NCBI GenBank assembly: GCA_030323885.1
Contig: CM059187.1
Span: forward strand, 136,919,012-136,983,011
Origin: Branchipolynoe longqiensis
Lineage: Eukaryota > Annelida > Polychaeta > Phyllodocida > Polynoidae
Direction of reading: 5' to 3'
DNA length: 64,000 bases
Position 1 is the first letter of the stretch. Every line of letters starts with the position of its first letter. The translations under genes were made by a program, and so were the position numbers. The notes under the pieces are model-generated. The model worked only from the letters and a program-made list of their open reading frames with translations, did not search any database and had not been told where the DNA came from. Below are positions 29,278-41,262 of the stretch, piece by piece.

Positions 29278-29725
29278 ATATTGAATATCGAGATGGCTAA
29301 ATAAGAAATAGTACTCCCTTTATAATAATCACACCGGGGGAGGGAAGCACAATCCCTCCGCCTTATCTCACCCAGCCACACGGTCACCACAGGTTATTTA
29401 ATCCCAGAAAAGCTAGGTGGTGGCCAGAGCTGGGTGGGAGGGGGGTGAGTCCTTAAAGCAGCCAATGGTGAACTATGTTAGGGAGAGGAATGACTGGTGT
29501 GCATGAGTGTAATAACCAATGAAAAGGTCTCTTACATCCACTGTTGTATATATCTAAAAACATATATAAACTGAATAAAACTAAGCAATCAGTATCATCT
29601 ATAATCTACTCTTCTGCTGGTGCTGAACTTGGATTGTGTGTTGTGTTGTGTGTGTCTCTACTATGGGGTAAGCTCTGATATATAAATCATATAAATAGAA
29701 GATATGAAAAGGGGGAACTTTGAAC
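29278..29725. other. Non-coding intronic stretch
   Basis: I see no gene. It holds short AT-rich and GT-rich runs and no clear repeat. Confidence 0.5.
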
Positions 29726-29905
29726 AGTATGCCTTATGCAGGATAGTATGCCTTATGCAGGATATTATGCCTTATGCAGGATAGTATGCATTGTACAGGT
29801 TAGTATGCCTTATGCAGGATAGTATGCCTTATGCAGAATAGTATGCTTTATGCAGGATATTATGCCTTATGCAGAATGGTATACCTTATGCAGGATATTG
29901 GGGTA
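29726..29905 (+). repeat. 19-bp tandem repeat, about nine to ten copies
   Basis: The unit AGTATGCCTTATGCAGGAT recurs with small changes (TT for AG between units, CATTGTACAGG in one copy). It lies in the NIDO-gene intron. Confidence 0.9.
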
Positions 29906-30310
29906 GTTTAGCCTTATTGAGCAGTACAGCGAATAACATGAGTGAACATAAGGACAGTAACCATAACCCTTGCGTACCACCTAACTGGATCAGCCATCAA
30001 TAGCATTCAAATACGTGCATAACATGCGGGGGCCCACAACTAGAAAAGGCAGGATTTCATAGTGGCAACGACATACTCGAGCAATCTAGTTCGGCAGGAT
30101 GCGTGAGATGTGGTTAAAGGGAAGTGGGATGTGGTTAGAGGGAAATAAGACAAGCGACATGGCAGACACAACCGCAAGAGGATGGCACCAGCGAAGATGG
30201 AGTAGTGGGAGCTTGACACGGAAGGAGACATGTAAGGTTGGTGGAAAACATGTACAAGTTGTATAGATGTATAATTGAATGCGTATTAACCTGCCAAATC
30301 AAACACAATT

Positions 30311-31563
30311 ATGCCTTCCCGATGCTCCCAGCAGACTCAACCCAAACAGGAGTTTGAGGACTGGTATGACCGATCCGCAGTAACTGGAGGGATCGATCAG
30401 CCTAAAGATAAAGACAGCTATTGGCCAGAGTTCTGCGTATCAAAGATTGATGTAGTAGTAAATAAAGACACAGAGAGAAGGGAAGTCAGGGAGACTCTGT
30501 ACGAAAGGAGGGAGGAGAGAGAACAGTCGGCTGCAGCCCAGAGATCCAGAGTGGACCAGGTGAAGATCCTCCGAGATTATGGGAACTCAATAATGGCAAT
30601 TAACAGGACAGATGCGGGAGCTATCCGCAAATGGCTGAGACAAATAGATCATTCGGGGGACCTCACAGAAGCCACCGGGGAGGAGATCACGCGGTTCTCC
30701 CTGGGCTTTGTGAGCAGCATGCTACAAGATATGATTTTTGGTGTCTTCAGGGAGGATAGCGAGGGAGACTGGAGCCCGGTGGCCAAGGCGGTCACCGAGC
30801 ACTCCTGTCGCAAGATGAGCGTGACCATCTGCGAAATGTCATGAGTAAGATGAAGCAGGAATGGGGGGAAACGGAAGCATTGTATTGCCAACGTTTCCGA
30901 CTGGCGGTAGAGAGGGGCTGGGACCTCGCAGAAGCCAAACCAGGATCGGATTCGGTGGGGATACTGCTAGGTTTGTTCACAGACTCGCTGAGAAATGAGG
31001 CTGTGATCACCGTGGTAGACTTCCGACGGCCCGCAACCCTGGAGGAGGCTTTCGAAACAGCCATCGTGCAGGGCCGTGCCTGGAAGAGGGGAGAGAAGAA
31101 AGCAGTAGAGAAGGAGGAAAAGGTGCAGGCAGCACTCTGGGAGAATGTACTCCGGGCGAATCCGCCCGAACCACGAAACCCCCCGCAGAGCCCCGACCAG
31201 CAGACCGCAGTGAATGGAAGGAGCGTGTCAGAGAACGACAGGAAAACTCTACAGGGAGAGGTGAAGGCCTTGTGGAAGGTGGTGGAGCGTTTGATGGTCA
31301 CAAAAAAAACACCCGGAGAGCCAGCGCCAAACGACCCCAGGCCGAAGGTACAGGTACCAGCACCACATAGAAGAGAACTCGGGAGGGAGATCAACAGAAA
31401 TGAGAGCAGGCCACCCTTGAGATGCTGGATATGTGTTGGGCCCCATATCCAACGGGTCTGTCAAAATGTGGGACAGCAGGGGATGCAACAGGCCCAGGCA
31501 CCACAGTGGCAGAGGAACGGCCAGCGGAGGGACAGCCGGTACAGCCCGCTGTCGGGAAACTAG
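30311..31563 (+). pseudogene. G3 gag with zinc knuckle
   Basis: Two frames (30311-30844 and 30841-31563) form one gag broken by a frameshift near 30840. The second has a capsid-like block (TEALYCQRFRLAVERGWDLA, LLGLFTDSLRNEA) and, near its end, CWICVGPHIQRVC. The last is a CCHC knuckle one residue shorter than usual between the second Cys and the His. It would package element RNA. Confidence 0.65.
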
Positions 31564-32290
31564 AGGCCGTGACCGACCACAGGCCAACGGTGAGTATTGC
31601 GATTAACGGCGCGATACTGACCGCATTGGTGGATACGGGAGCGGCACGTTCAATGATAAAAATTGCCAGTTGGCAGCGGTTGGTAAAATTAGGAGCAGCG
31701 AGTGAGAGGTTTTTTTTTGTTGTTGTTGAAGATTTATACTGCCTATCATGGATAAGCCTGAATAGGCTTGTTTTCACCATTAGACAGTTTGTCGATAGAA
31801 AGCCCGAGCCTACACTTTTACCGACCCAAGGGATTTTTAACCTCCCACACCACATAGACATGGTATGAGAGCAACTGGCCTTTGATGACGCTGTAAGTTA
31901 TACACAGCAGTGGAAATCCAAATAGGCAGAGGTGGGGGCACAGGGAATCGAACCACTGACCTTTAGATTAGGAGTCCGACCTAGAAAAAAGTCAGACACT
32001 CTAACCACTCCGCCACAGAGAACACCGGGTTGGAAGCAGGAATTGGATTGCGCTCACTGTCCGGGCACTTATTGATGACAAAAGGAATAGCAGAGGTGAA
32101 TATATACAATGTCAGGATTAATTGTTACGTGGTAGAAAGTTTGCAGCATGATATGTTATTAGGAACCGATGCGCTATTACTATGTGGCGCCACCTTACTG
32201 TATAGGAGACAACTGGGGGTGCTGTGTAATATCACGCATGAATGGGGATCGCGGGAGATGAATGTGATATGGGAAGACATTTTGGACAGG
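31560..32290 (+). pseudogene. G3 aspartic protease, split by a SINE
   Basis: ALVDTGAARSMI is the active-site motif (DTGA). The C-terminal half, with HDMLLGTDALLLCGA, resumes at about 32050. The 31868-32030 interval is a tRNA-like SINE insertion. The frame also contains a T-rich run near 31710. Confidence 0.7.
31868..32030 (-). repeat. tRNA-derived SINE or tRNA pseudogene in G3
   Basis: On the minus strand, TGGCGGAGTGGTTAGAGTG (A-box region) and GGTTCGATTCC (B box) lie about 50 bp apart in a tRNA-like block (about 32022-31931). A tail with TTACAGCGTCATCAAAGGCC follows. An internal T6 run interrupts the anticodon-side arm, so it is not a working tRNA. It differs from the SINE at 42256. Confidence 0.6.
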
Positions 32291-32306
32291 GAAATATGGA
32301 GATATC

Positions 32307-32690
32307 ATGACACCCAAAATAGTTGTTTCTGATAATGGGCCCCAATTTCAGAGGGAAGACTATTGTAAGTTCACTACCGAATATGGATTTGGACGAGTAT
32401 ACTCAAATCCAATCCACGCCCAAAGTAATGGCCAAGTAGAGTGCACCATACAAACAGTGAAGCGAATGATGAAAAAATCTGTAATGGACAACAGGGACAT
32501 ACACATAACACTACTAAACATAAGAAACACCAAGATCCAATCCATGAATGCTTCACCAGCGCAAATGCTAATGTTGAGAACATTAAGATCCAAAATACCC
32601 ACTGTTGCAGCAAATTTAAAACCCAAACTCCAGTCATCTAAACAAACAACGAATTATCATAGACAAAGCAAATCAAAAGTTTTATTTTGA
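32307..32690 (+). pseudogene. G3 integrase core fragment
   Basis: VVSDNGPQFQ and QSNGQVECTIQTVKRMMKK carry the second Asp and the Glu of the DD35E triad. The N-terminal half of integrase is absent. Sequence beyond 32690 is not coding. Confidence 0.75.
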
Positions 32691-32699
32691 CAAAAGAGC

Positions 32700-33565
32700 G
32701 GGTACAGAACATATTAAGAGTGCATAGTAGTTTAATATCACTCCCTCCCCCTCCTCCACCTATATATCTCTTCGAGATTGAACATGAAATAGGTAATGAA
32801 AATATCTGCTAACATTAATAAAAAAAACTACTCTTTAAGGATAGAGGAATTGTGAAAACAAGAATCAAAGAATGATAGATATAACATAAATAAAAGCAAT
32901 ACTGAAAACTTAAAGAAAGAAAATATAGAAGAAATCATATTAAAAATAATTATAGCAACGCATATATGCATATATAATGTTGATAATACAATTGTTATGT
33001 AATCTGGCAATTTGCATTGTGAGTGTGAAAGAGTGAATGGTACCCCCTTGCAATAGGACTGACTACACATGAATCAACTTGTTAGTGACAAATGCAGAAC
33101 TACTATGCAACGTGTGATGCAGTCATTCATAAATATAGGAACATTGTTGAGTCTCTTTCTCTTGCTACAATAGTATGCATAATGTGTAGTAAGTTAGGGG
33201 ACATTCATTAAGATCCTGGTTCCCCACCATAATTAACAAAAAAGTGATATAGCGAGGGTCTAAGTGGGGTAGTACTAGCCCGGGTAACACTAATTGGGGT
33301 ATACCCATATATATACTTCAACCTCTGATATTGACCCATTATATATACATATTTGTGTATATATGCATCAACAACTTCATTTAACTAGCAATAGTATGCT
33401 GTCAACTCAAAACATTAAGACCTAACCAACTTTTATTTTAAGCCCAGAATTAAATGAGTACAAATATCCCGCCCCTCTATTCTCACAGCAAATCACAACA
33501 TGCATGCATACAAACTCTATAAGACTATGCAAGTTTGTATCAGTTGAGAATTTGAAAATAGGTAC
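32700..33565. other. Intronic non-coding stretch
   Basis: AT-rich DNA with no recognisable gene or repeat, immediately downstream of NIDO exon 1 on the minus strand. Confidence 0.55.
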
Positions 33566-33569
33566 TTAC

Positions 33570-33959
33570 ATATACTGTTGTCATGGCTGTACCGAAGAAG
33601 GGGAATCTTGCTATTGAAATTGGCCCCGTTGTTATATCATACCCGCTTGGCATTTCTAAATCAGTGGCAGGGTCAAAGGGATAAAAATGTTCTGGAAGGC
33701 CAAGTGCAGCAGCACCTTTCCACCCATCACACCCAAGACTATTGACAGGCACTGGGTATCTGGCCATCAATAGCACAGCAAGAGCTAGCAGTAGAGCCAC
33801 AGATGAGAGACGATGGCTTCTGGCAATGCCACTAGAGTGTTGTTGCCTTCCCTTCCCAACACTAAGACATTCAGCTCCTCCTTCCATCGTGACTGTGTGT
33901 TGCAATGTACCAACCCGTACCTTTCTGACTACCGAAGCGCCTGCAGTAGTGCATGACAT
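33570..33959 (-). CDS. NIDO-domain gene, first coding exon
   Basis: The exon encodes up to 130 residues. The ATG at 33959 opens it; a second ATG at 33887 (MEGGAECL) is an alternative that places the hydrophobic VALLLALAVLLMA segment closer to the N-terminus, as a signal peptide. Then follow LPEHFYPFDPATD and ISIARFPFFGTAMTTVY, the first part of a NIDO domain. The donor is GTAAGT at 33569 (phase 0), giving TTVY joined to ISDNVGV of the exon at 28244. The product is probably secreted or a cell-surface protein. Expression signals were not identified. Confidence 0.72.
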
Positions 33960-34139
33960 AGGGTGCCATGCATTTACAGCTGGCTTTGAGCCATTTCATG
34001 AGGGATGGGCTTGTCGGGGGAGAGTGAAAAGGCGGGTTAGATAATATATTAGGAGTGTAGTGGGAATTATTATATTTGTAAAAGCACTTTTAGAAGCATT
34101 AAAACTAAGTATCACTCTCTTTGTATTCATGCATTTCTT

Positions 34140-34360
34140 GAAGTATTTATAAATAGGCATGATTGAAAACCTTAGGGCCGCTTGGCGTGTTGCAGCTCAG
34201 GAATTGGACTCACATAATCACCTAATGGATGAACAGCAAGCTGCTTCAACTAGCCAAATCTCAGCAGAACGCGTTTATCAGATCTGTAACAAACTGCAGG
34301 ATTTAACTGCCTCAAATTCTACTTACAGAATAGCTTCATACTCACCATGTATATGAGCAC
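34140..34360 (+). other. Small unrecognised ORF
   Basis: An open frame of 65 codons (34159-34356) starts MIENLRAAWRVAAQELDSH, with a heptad-like Leu/Ala pattern. A TATTTATAAATA word lies just before the ATG. I recognise no family; it may be a fragment of a mobile element or chance. Confidence 0.25.
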
Positions 34361-34679
34361 AAAATTACCCTAACCAGGACACTGACAATATAAAGTGTAC
34401 ACCCTGTTATCTCTCAATGCTGTTGAGTGACGGCACTATTCTTCTTTTTTCTTCTTTTTGTCTTTGTGTCAAACTCTTGTTGATTTTACAGTATTATAAA
34501 CGTGAATGAATGTAACATAACATGGCCGGAAGACCAGGGCCTCGGCGCTGAAAAAATACCTTTATTCGCTGAATAAAATTACCATTTTCTGTATTTATTC
34601 CTGAAGGTATTACTATTTATTATTTACTTATTCACATGTATTCTCGGTGTATGTCTTATGTCATGATATGTCAGGTGTA

Positions 34680-34885
34680 TGTCAGGATAATGTGACTGAG
34701 TCGGATATCAGGTCATGGTGCTGGCGGTCGGGTCTCCCAGTGGGGCAGCACTATAAAGCCACCATGAGTGCGCACTGTCATAAGTTGGTACCAGTCCTGA
34801 TATGACCTTACGTGTTGCTAGGACATACACCAACAACAAACAAATCAGAGAAATGCCCACCACCACTCCCCTCTTAACAAGTGTG
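34680..34885 (+). repeat. SINE body, headless copy
   Basis: GGATAATGTGACTGAG, GGTCATGGTGCTGGCGG, CCCAGTGGGGCAGCACTATAAAG and CCTGATATGACC occur in the same order as at 42420-42560. The tRNA head is missing. It ends in an ACAACAAACAAA tail. Confidence 0.75.
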
Positions 34886-35302
34886 TCACCTGTAAAAAGA
34901 TGTATGTTCCACGCCCCAATAACCACTGCCGTGCTACTCTAAAATAGCTAATGAGCCCACTCCTCAAAATATTAAATTAAAACTACATTAAAATAAAGAG
35001 ATAATCTTATTTTGCAAATAACATTGTGCTGTTTGTATTCTGAAATTAGTCATTTTTACTATTGAACCACCATGGTCTATTTAAAAAAGTATTTTTCTTA
35101 GAATCAAAATCCCGGACATAGTTAAACAAAATGAACAAATCATGATGCATAGCAGTCTACAGAAGTATGGCCACTGGAGGTAGGTCTGGGTGTGGGTGTG
35201 GGTGCATGTGTGGGTGCAGAGTGGGATTTCTCTCTGTGTGGTATACCCACCATACAGTATATGTGTATTTGCATATACAGACAGGCATATACATGTATAT
35301 AT

Positions 35303-35398
35303 ATATAAATTGGGCTACGACGTAGGAGAATAAGAGCCAAGATGAGAAGTGGTGGAAGCCTACTTAATTGCTTAGGCCCATCTGGCTGAGCAATAACC
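35303..35398 (-). repeat. N3 repeat B2
   Basis: It matches B1 from ATAAATTGGGCT to CAATAACC with a few changes (for example AATAAG for AAGAAG). Confidence 0.85.
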
Positions 35399-35415
35399 AC
35401 CCTACCACAGAAAAA

Positions 35416-35630
35416 GTTTAAAATGGCGCCGATGTGAGTCTAACAAGCTCTGACTGGCCTCTGGCGAAATGGTGGTGGCACCAGGATAGCACAGCGGGAA
35501 CTGGCCCGCAGGAAATAGCACAATAAATATCGAACGCTATTAATAAAAGGCAGCATAAAATCCAAGGTTCCTGAAGGACATATAATAGAAGCTCCGCCCC
35601 TTTATATTCACAGTAATAAATTATATATCA
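35416..35630 (-). repeat. N3 repeat A2
   Basis: It matches A1 (41263-41487) from TTTAAAATGGCGCC to AATAAATTATATATCA. It lacks the 10 bp ACAGTGCTTT found in A1. Confidence 0.88.
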
Positions 35631-35727
35631 TATAAATTGGGCTATGACGTAGGAGAAGAAGAGCCAAGACGAGAAGTGGTGGAAGCCTACTTTGTTTGCT
35701 TAGGCCCATCTGGCTGAGCAATAACCG
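35630..35727 (-). repeat. N3 repeat B1
   Basis: It starts just after the recombinase region and abuts A2 directly, as in N2 and N4. Confidence 0.85.
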
Positions 35728-35789
35728 CCAAACCCCAGCCGGCTAAGCCGGCCCAGGCCACAACCACTCCTCGTCTCCGCCTCCACAGA

Positions 35790-36777
35790 AGAAAGACTAG
35801 TAGCTACCCGTAGATCATTCAAAATTCGCGTTTGCAAGGGTTTTTTAAAAATAGGAATAAACCGTCTCAGACGCCCAGTCGCCTCAGACTTTAATTTCCT
35901 CAATAGTTGCGCCGGACATAGCGAAGTAGGTGCAACCCCCCCTCCTTAGCGAATGAGATGTAAAATAGAAATCCCCCGAGCCCACCTAATTTGAAAATAG
36001 CTTAAGCATAGCCTGGTAAGCCATATAAGTCATATGCCTGGAATCATGGCCGACCATTGGCAATCGAAAGGCCAAGTCCTCAGAATCTGCAGGCAATTCT
36101 CTAAAATGGTGTAATGTCCAGTACACCGCGCACAGTGCTCTATTCGGGCAAAGTGCAACCGGGACCTCTAATACCCGCTCTGCAAACTGGATCGTTTTTG
36201 ATCGCCAAATCTTAATTAGCATTCCCCAATCAAAGAAAGAAAAATCTCGCCTGCGCAAGGTGGAGTCGGACTCAGTTACTTGGGATTTTCTCAGTAAAGC
36301 CCTAAAGGAGCAGAGCATCGCAGCTCTCCAAGATACATGCCCCGGGTTTAGGGTCAATAGCTCAAACACCCTCAACAGCATACCCAGCAGCATAGGTGGT
36401 GCCTGCCGTGGGGTATCCCCCTTCTGGCGCCTAATCCCCTTAAGTGTAGCCTGTACTACATAATCGTTATATCTTATCGCCGGGGAGCCGTTCTGGCACA
36501 GAAAGAAGTTCAAACCTGATAAATAGTTCAGCACGGAACGGTAAGTGAGCGTTCTCGCCAGCCAGGAGGCCTACAGCGCGACACGTTGAGATGAGCACGG
36601 GAGAGGTGCCCTGTCCTCTGAGAATTGATCAATGAAGTCAAAATACTTTCGTATCTGGACCGATCTCGTGGTGACCGAATTCTTTGAGTAGAATTGCCTC
36701 TCATATCCCCGCTGCTCTGCCCTCAGCTCTTCCAGTCCTGGAAAGACAGAACAGCGGAGCATCAAAGAGGTGTGCAC
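35790..36777 (-). pseudogene. N3 tyrosine recombinase
   Basis: The N-terminal and central parts are open (36777-36571 and 36534-35986) and include ALLRKSQV (first Arg region). After a stop at about 35985, the next nucleotides read TSHSLRRGG, then AMSGATIEE and GDWASETVYSYF, the His-x-x-Arg, Trp and Tyr blocks. A further stop lies before GDW. The catalytic set was therefore complete before decay. Confidence 0.75.
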
Positions 36778-37240
36778 AGCACATCATTCGACCCACATCC
36801 ACTCCACTAATCCTAGCGGCACTACCCTCTACGTCTAGCCTGCTGAGGGCATCACACACCACATTGACTGTGGTATTTATGTAAGTTGATAAGAATGTAA
36901 AGTTCTTCTCAACTGCAAGCCAGAATAATTTTCGCAGCATGGACATAATCCCTACTGATCTGGATCTGCCTGAATTAAGTGCAGATTGGACTACCGCGCT
37001 GTCCGTTATAAATATAATCTCGGAATCCTCCCATCCCGATGACCATCACTGCCCTCATCTCTTTAATGTTTATGTGGTCCCTCCTTCCCTCCCTCAGTGG
37101 GGAGCACCACGCGATGGTGTCCTATCACCTGTCCTAACATTTCATTGTCCTCTGACTCAAAGGAAGCAGCTAACCAGTCAGTCTCATGCAAAGCACCGAT
37201 TCCCCAATTAAATGCGTCATTCTAGACCGTGGTAGTTACA
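36701..37240 (-). pseudogene. N3 RNase H region
   Basis: VCDALSRLD near 36840 is the last RNase H block (DALSR), preceded by KNFTFLSTYIN. The upstream part is broken by stops. The position between RT and YR is as in N1 and N2. Confidence 0.6.
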
Positions 37241-38125
37241 GCAAACTTCCCGAGCATTCCCGCCTTACCATTAAATTTTGCTGCGAATGATGCCCACCAG
37301 TTGATATCCTCCCTAAATCCGGCATTAAGCCGCGCACGGTAGAATGGCTCGCGCAGAGTGCCTATAAGGTCGTAGACCCGCCTACTAGCAGTTTGCCCAC
37401 CCCTGATAACTTTGGCGCAGTGTGCAAGATGTCCTGCGAGTGTCTCGAGTTCCCTACTCGTCGCCTTCCTACGACCCAAGAAGAGCAGGAGGATGTCACG
37501 CAACTTCTTCAATTTATCATCAGGGAGAGTAAGTTCCATCAACTCCAAGTTTACATCGATCCCTAAGAATCTAATTTTCTTAGCTGGTGAGAGCAATTTT
37601 TTAAAACTGATGAAAAATCCCAATCTGCGTAATATAGAGAGTACACGTTGTTGCAAACCGTAGTTTCTTCCTCCGTACTACCCAGAATGCAGAAATCATC
37701 TAGATAGTTAATAATTCTGCAGACCCCATCTCTGCCTGCACAACGGACAATGAAGTCTGAAATTCTAGAGAATATATAAGGACTAGACCCATACAGAGTC
37801 TCCCGTCCATCATATAGGTTTCCCCCGAATCACCCTCGAAAACCCAGCGAAGCCCCTGTCTTTTCCTATGCTCTGGGTTAATATGGACAGCGCAGTAAGC
37901 ATCCTTAATATCAATGGTGGCTAAGTAGTCGCCCCTCTCCAAGCATTCTACCACGTCATCCAGCCCTCTATATTTAAACTTTGGGGCCACCCCCTTTGTG
38001 TAATTGTTGACACTCCAAATTTTTGGTTTACTACAGTCAATGACACTTCTCCCACCGCCATCATCTTTTGGAACAACAAAGATCCCATGTATACAGGCCG
38101 GAGGACTATCGACCTTCCTTAGCAC
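37222..38125 (-). pseudogene. N3 reverse transcriptase
   Basis: The frame at 38125-37700 has IFVVPKDDGGGRSVIDCSK and YLATIDIKDAYCAVHI (motif A). Around 37690 the minus strand reads NYLDDFCILGS (YxDD). The frame at 37656-37222 has IRFLGIDVN and the thumb-like LAGHLAHCAKVI. Frameshifts near 37660 and 37740 break the gene. Confidence 0.8.
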
Positions 38126-38277
38126 TCCCTCCTCTAACTCCGCTGCTAGCCGGGTCTCTATTATATTTCTCTCCCATCAAGTTTTCTTTCTCTCCCGTTG
38201 ACAGCCATACGTTATGTCACAATTGTCATCAATAACATGGAACCCAAAAACAGTGCCCTGCAGGAGAAACATTGCAT

Positions 38278-38637
38278 CTATATCAGTGTCCCCCCTACAA
38301 AATGCTTCTGCAAATAAAGACAAGGTTTTAGTTGACATGGCATAGAAATCAATTCGTCAACGCATGCACAAGTGCCACTCAGACAGTCTGTGTCCACCCG
38401 AAAAGTCACATACATACTGTTCGTGTTCTCCCTTACTGACACGCACCAGTGTTTATCGCTGTCACAATGCACTCTTAATAGGTTCTCGTAGCCAGCCCGC
38501 GCTATCGCGGCAGACACTCCGGTCAGCTGTTCGCACAATCCAGGTTCATCTTTTATGGGTGGGTGTTCCAATCCCCCTTCCCTGCGGTGTGGTGTCACCC
38601 GTGATACTCTGTGGTAGGCGTCGTCCTCCAATCGCAC
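38278..38637 (-). other. N3 open stretch between ORF1 and RT
   Basis: A 119-codon minus-strand frame with several Cys residues (CLSGTCACVDELISMPC). It may be the N-terminal part of ORF2. No family is recognised. Confidence 0.35.
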
Positions 38638-38956
38638 ATCCCCACCCGTATCTCACTGCTGCTCCTCCCTGCGCATTGCTCCAATGTAGGGTAATTATTC
38701 CCCTGCTGACCTATCTCCCCTGTTTGACTGGTTGTATTTCCATTCTCCCATTCTCGCATTGTGAGCTGTTGTCAATGGTCGAAGTATATAATATTGCCTG
38801 ATGTTGGTCAACATCCCATATTGAAGCTCCAGTAGTCTCAACCTGCATCGATAGTTGAGGCGCACTCCCCACATCAACAGTACCCTGTCTACTCGTGACT
38901 ACTGTTGGGTCGGACACGGGTGTGCGATCAGGAAGGTGCCCCAATGTTCTAGCAGG

Positions 38957-40032
38957 TCAGTCCTTACAAGTGACTCTCTTGTGGCCCCTACCGCCACACT
39001 TTGAACACTTGTTTTCATACCTGCACTCCGCCTCCTTCCTGCTGCAGCCCTGCTCGCTGTTCCAGGCATAGCAAGCCGTGTTCGGTTTGCCGCCTCGACT
39101 GCCTCGCTTCCCCTCAGTGTATTTCCGTAAAACTGACTGCTTCTTCTTTATTTTGTCCGGGCCATAATGAATAACACTTTTTCCCGTATGGGCGCTGGAA
39201 AATGCCTCAAACCCACATTTGACCGCCAACTTACGGATACACAAATCATAGTCCGCATGCGCACTATCTTGATATTCACCATAGCGGGCCCGGTGTGAGA
39301 GGAAATATATGTGTTCCCACATCGCTCTGTGGTCCTGGTTAGACATCTCTGGAATTTCTAACACCCAGGCGGCGGTTGCACAGATAATTTCCTGGCAATT
39401 AAGTTTTTTCACATCTTTTTTTGACTCGACATGTCGCTTCAGGGATCCACACTGTCCACGGACGAACTGCTGGATGAACGTCGTCGTCGGTGCCGCCGCT
39501 CCCTCGATCTATTCCTTGAGCGTCCATAGTTTGAATAGCCCAACTCAGTCGTACCGGTGGCCATTGGTCGGTCATTGGCCGGCATCTTGCATGTTGCCCC
39601 AACAGGGCTATCTTCCCGACGTTGAGGTGAATTCATCTCAGCCTTTCTACTGTGCCTCCCTTTTTTCTTGCATGCCGCTAGGAAACGGTCCCGTTCATCT
39701 TTCAGCTCCATTAGCTCGTCCTCTAATTTTAGTTCTTCCAACTCTCGCCGTACCGCATCTCATTGTTCCTGCAGAGCCAAATTGTCAGATGCCGGTGCCG
39801 GCTCTGACTCACCCGTCGTTGACTTAGACATCTTAGCGGCACTGCTCCGTGTAGTTCTGCACATTGGTTCCACTGTCCTTTTCTTTTTACTGCAGTAATC
39901 TAATTCGACTCCCTCATGACTTGATCCACACACTGCACAGAAGTCTATCGTCATAATCGTATTCACTCCCCTTGAATCGATCGACTGTGGGATCCTTGCT
40001 TGAGATGCAAACACAGAGAGAGAATGTATCAC
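38957..40032 (-). pseudogene. N3 ORF1, gag-like with Cys/His fingers
   Basis: The 5' frame from about 39954 starts MTIDFCAVCGSSHEG (CxxC) and continues to a stop near 39760. A charged coiled-coil stretch (KLEDELMELKDERDRFL) with an Arg/Ser-rich tail follows at 39741-39439. The last frame (39412-38957) ends with CYAWNSEQGCSRKEAEC, then CSKCGGRGHKRVTC, zinc-binding patterns. Frame breaks separate the three parts. The gag-like role is inferred from position. Confidence 0.6.
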
Positions 40033-40784
40033 TATGTCTTAGTACTAATGTATCCAATTATCTGTGTTGTGCCAAGCCAAATCTCCCGGTATGCCTGATT
40101 CTCATTAAAATTTATATGAGAACTATAGCAAATCATTCGATGGAGCGATGTTCTATGCTGCTGCCTATATGTTCAATTCTTATAATAATCGCCCATGCTA
40201 TCTAAACGTGTATAATAATGTAAATGGTATGTATATGACATAAGAACTATGTATATAATATTAGAAGAGTATAACTGTGTAATGCCGGCATTCCACTTCA
40301 ATTACAGTTCATTAGTCATACAGGCAGAGCGTATATTAATGTAATAATGCATGACTACCCTAACTCCTATGTCTTTTTTCTTTGTAGATCAATGGTAAAA
40401 TAATGCACCAGTCTTGGTTTTCCAGTCATTGTAATTGTCGCCAAAGTTTTAGTAAACGTATATCGGTGGATGGTTTTATATATGGCAGTTTCAACAGTCA
40501 CGTGATCCAAAATGGTTGTAAAGAGACCTTGACAATCAGATTGCCTTCATGCACATCGATGATCGACACACATTAAATGTCAAGTTTGTAGTCGAATTTT
40601 ACCTGCTATCTAAACTGCCTTCCCGCCAACCGCCATCTTGTTTAGTTTTATATAATAATATTTTAATTTAGAGTTTAGCCGGTATGTAGCTTCTTCGCCG
40701 CCATGACACATAATTAACTAAGCGTGCAGGTTTAAATTATGCCGGCGTTCCGATATTGATAAAGTCCTTGTAGCCGTCACACAC

Positions 40785-41225
40785 AACTTTATATTGAAAA
40801 AAAACACAAAGCCGACACCGCTTTTGGTTTTACTTGTTGGTAGCCTCTCAGGTCAATGCAGTAGTTGCGGCCTAGTTAGTCAAATGTACGTATATAATTG
40901 CTCAAACCACCATCACCGTTACATATATAGTGTTCCACACAGTTGATGTAATGTAATTATGCACCACTAGCTTGAGCCCGATGTAGAACTTTATATTGAA
41001 CCCCCCCCCCCCAAAAGAAACCGACACCACTTTGCTTTTTTACTGGTCGGTAGCCTCTCAGGTCAATGCCGTCGTTGCGGTCTAGTATTAGTAGTAAGTC
41101 AACACTGTACGTATGTAACTGCTCCTCGCTACCATCAACGTTCCATATATAGTGTTCAACAAAGTGGATGTAATATAAATATGGGCGACTAGCCTGACAC
41201 CGATGTAGAACTTCTTGGTTGCTGC
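40785..41225 (-). repeat. N3 leader, about 210-bp tandem duplication
   Basis: Two diverged copies (about 40785-40990 and 40991-41225) share TTTATATTGAA, CCGACACC, GGTAGCCTCTCAGGTCAATG, ATATATAGTGTTC and GATGTAGAACT. The first has a poly-A run where the second has a poly-C run. It lies between ORF1 and A1. Confidence 0.75.
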
Positions 41226-41262
41226 CTTTATATTCCCTATAGCCGGTGACAGGTAAATCCTA

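Larger units (their letters stand above)
30311..32690 (+). mobile_element. G3, internally deleted Ty3/Gypsy-like element
   Basis: The plus-strand order is gag, zinc knuckle, protease, [SINE], protease end, then directly the integrase core. RT, RNase H and the integrase zinc finger are missing between about 32310 and 32325. No LTRs were recognised. It lies in the NIDO-gene intron, opposite to the host gene. It is a relic. Confidence 0.75.

Noticed and set aside
29726..29905. CRISPR-like array
   Set aside because: The 19-bp units are directly adjacent with no unique spacers, and the genome is eukaryotic.
31931..32022. Functional tRNA gene inside G3
   Set aside because: A T6 run and extra bases disrupt the anticodon side, and it lies within a protease pseudogene as a SINE-like insertion.
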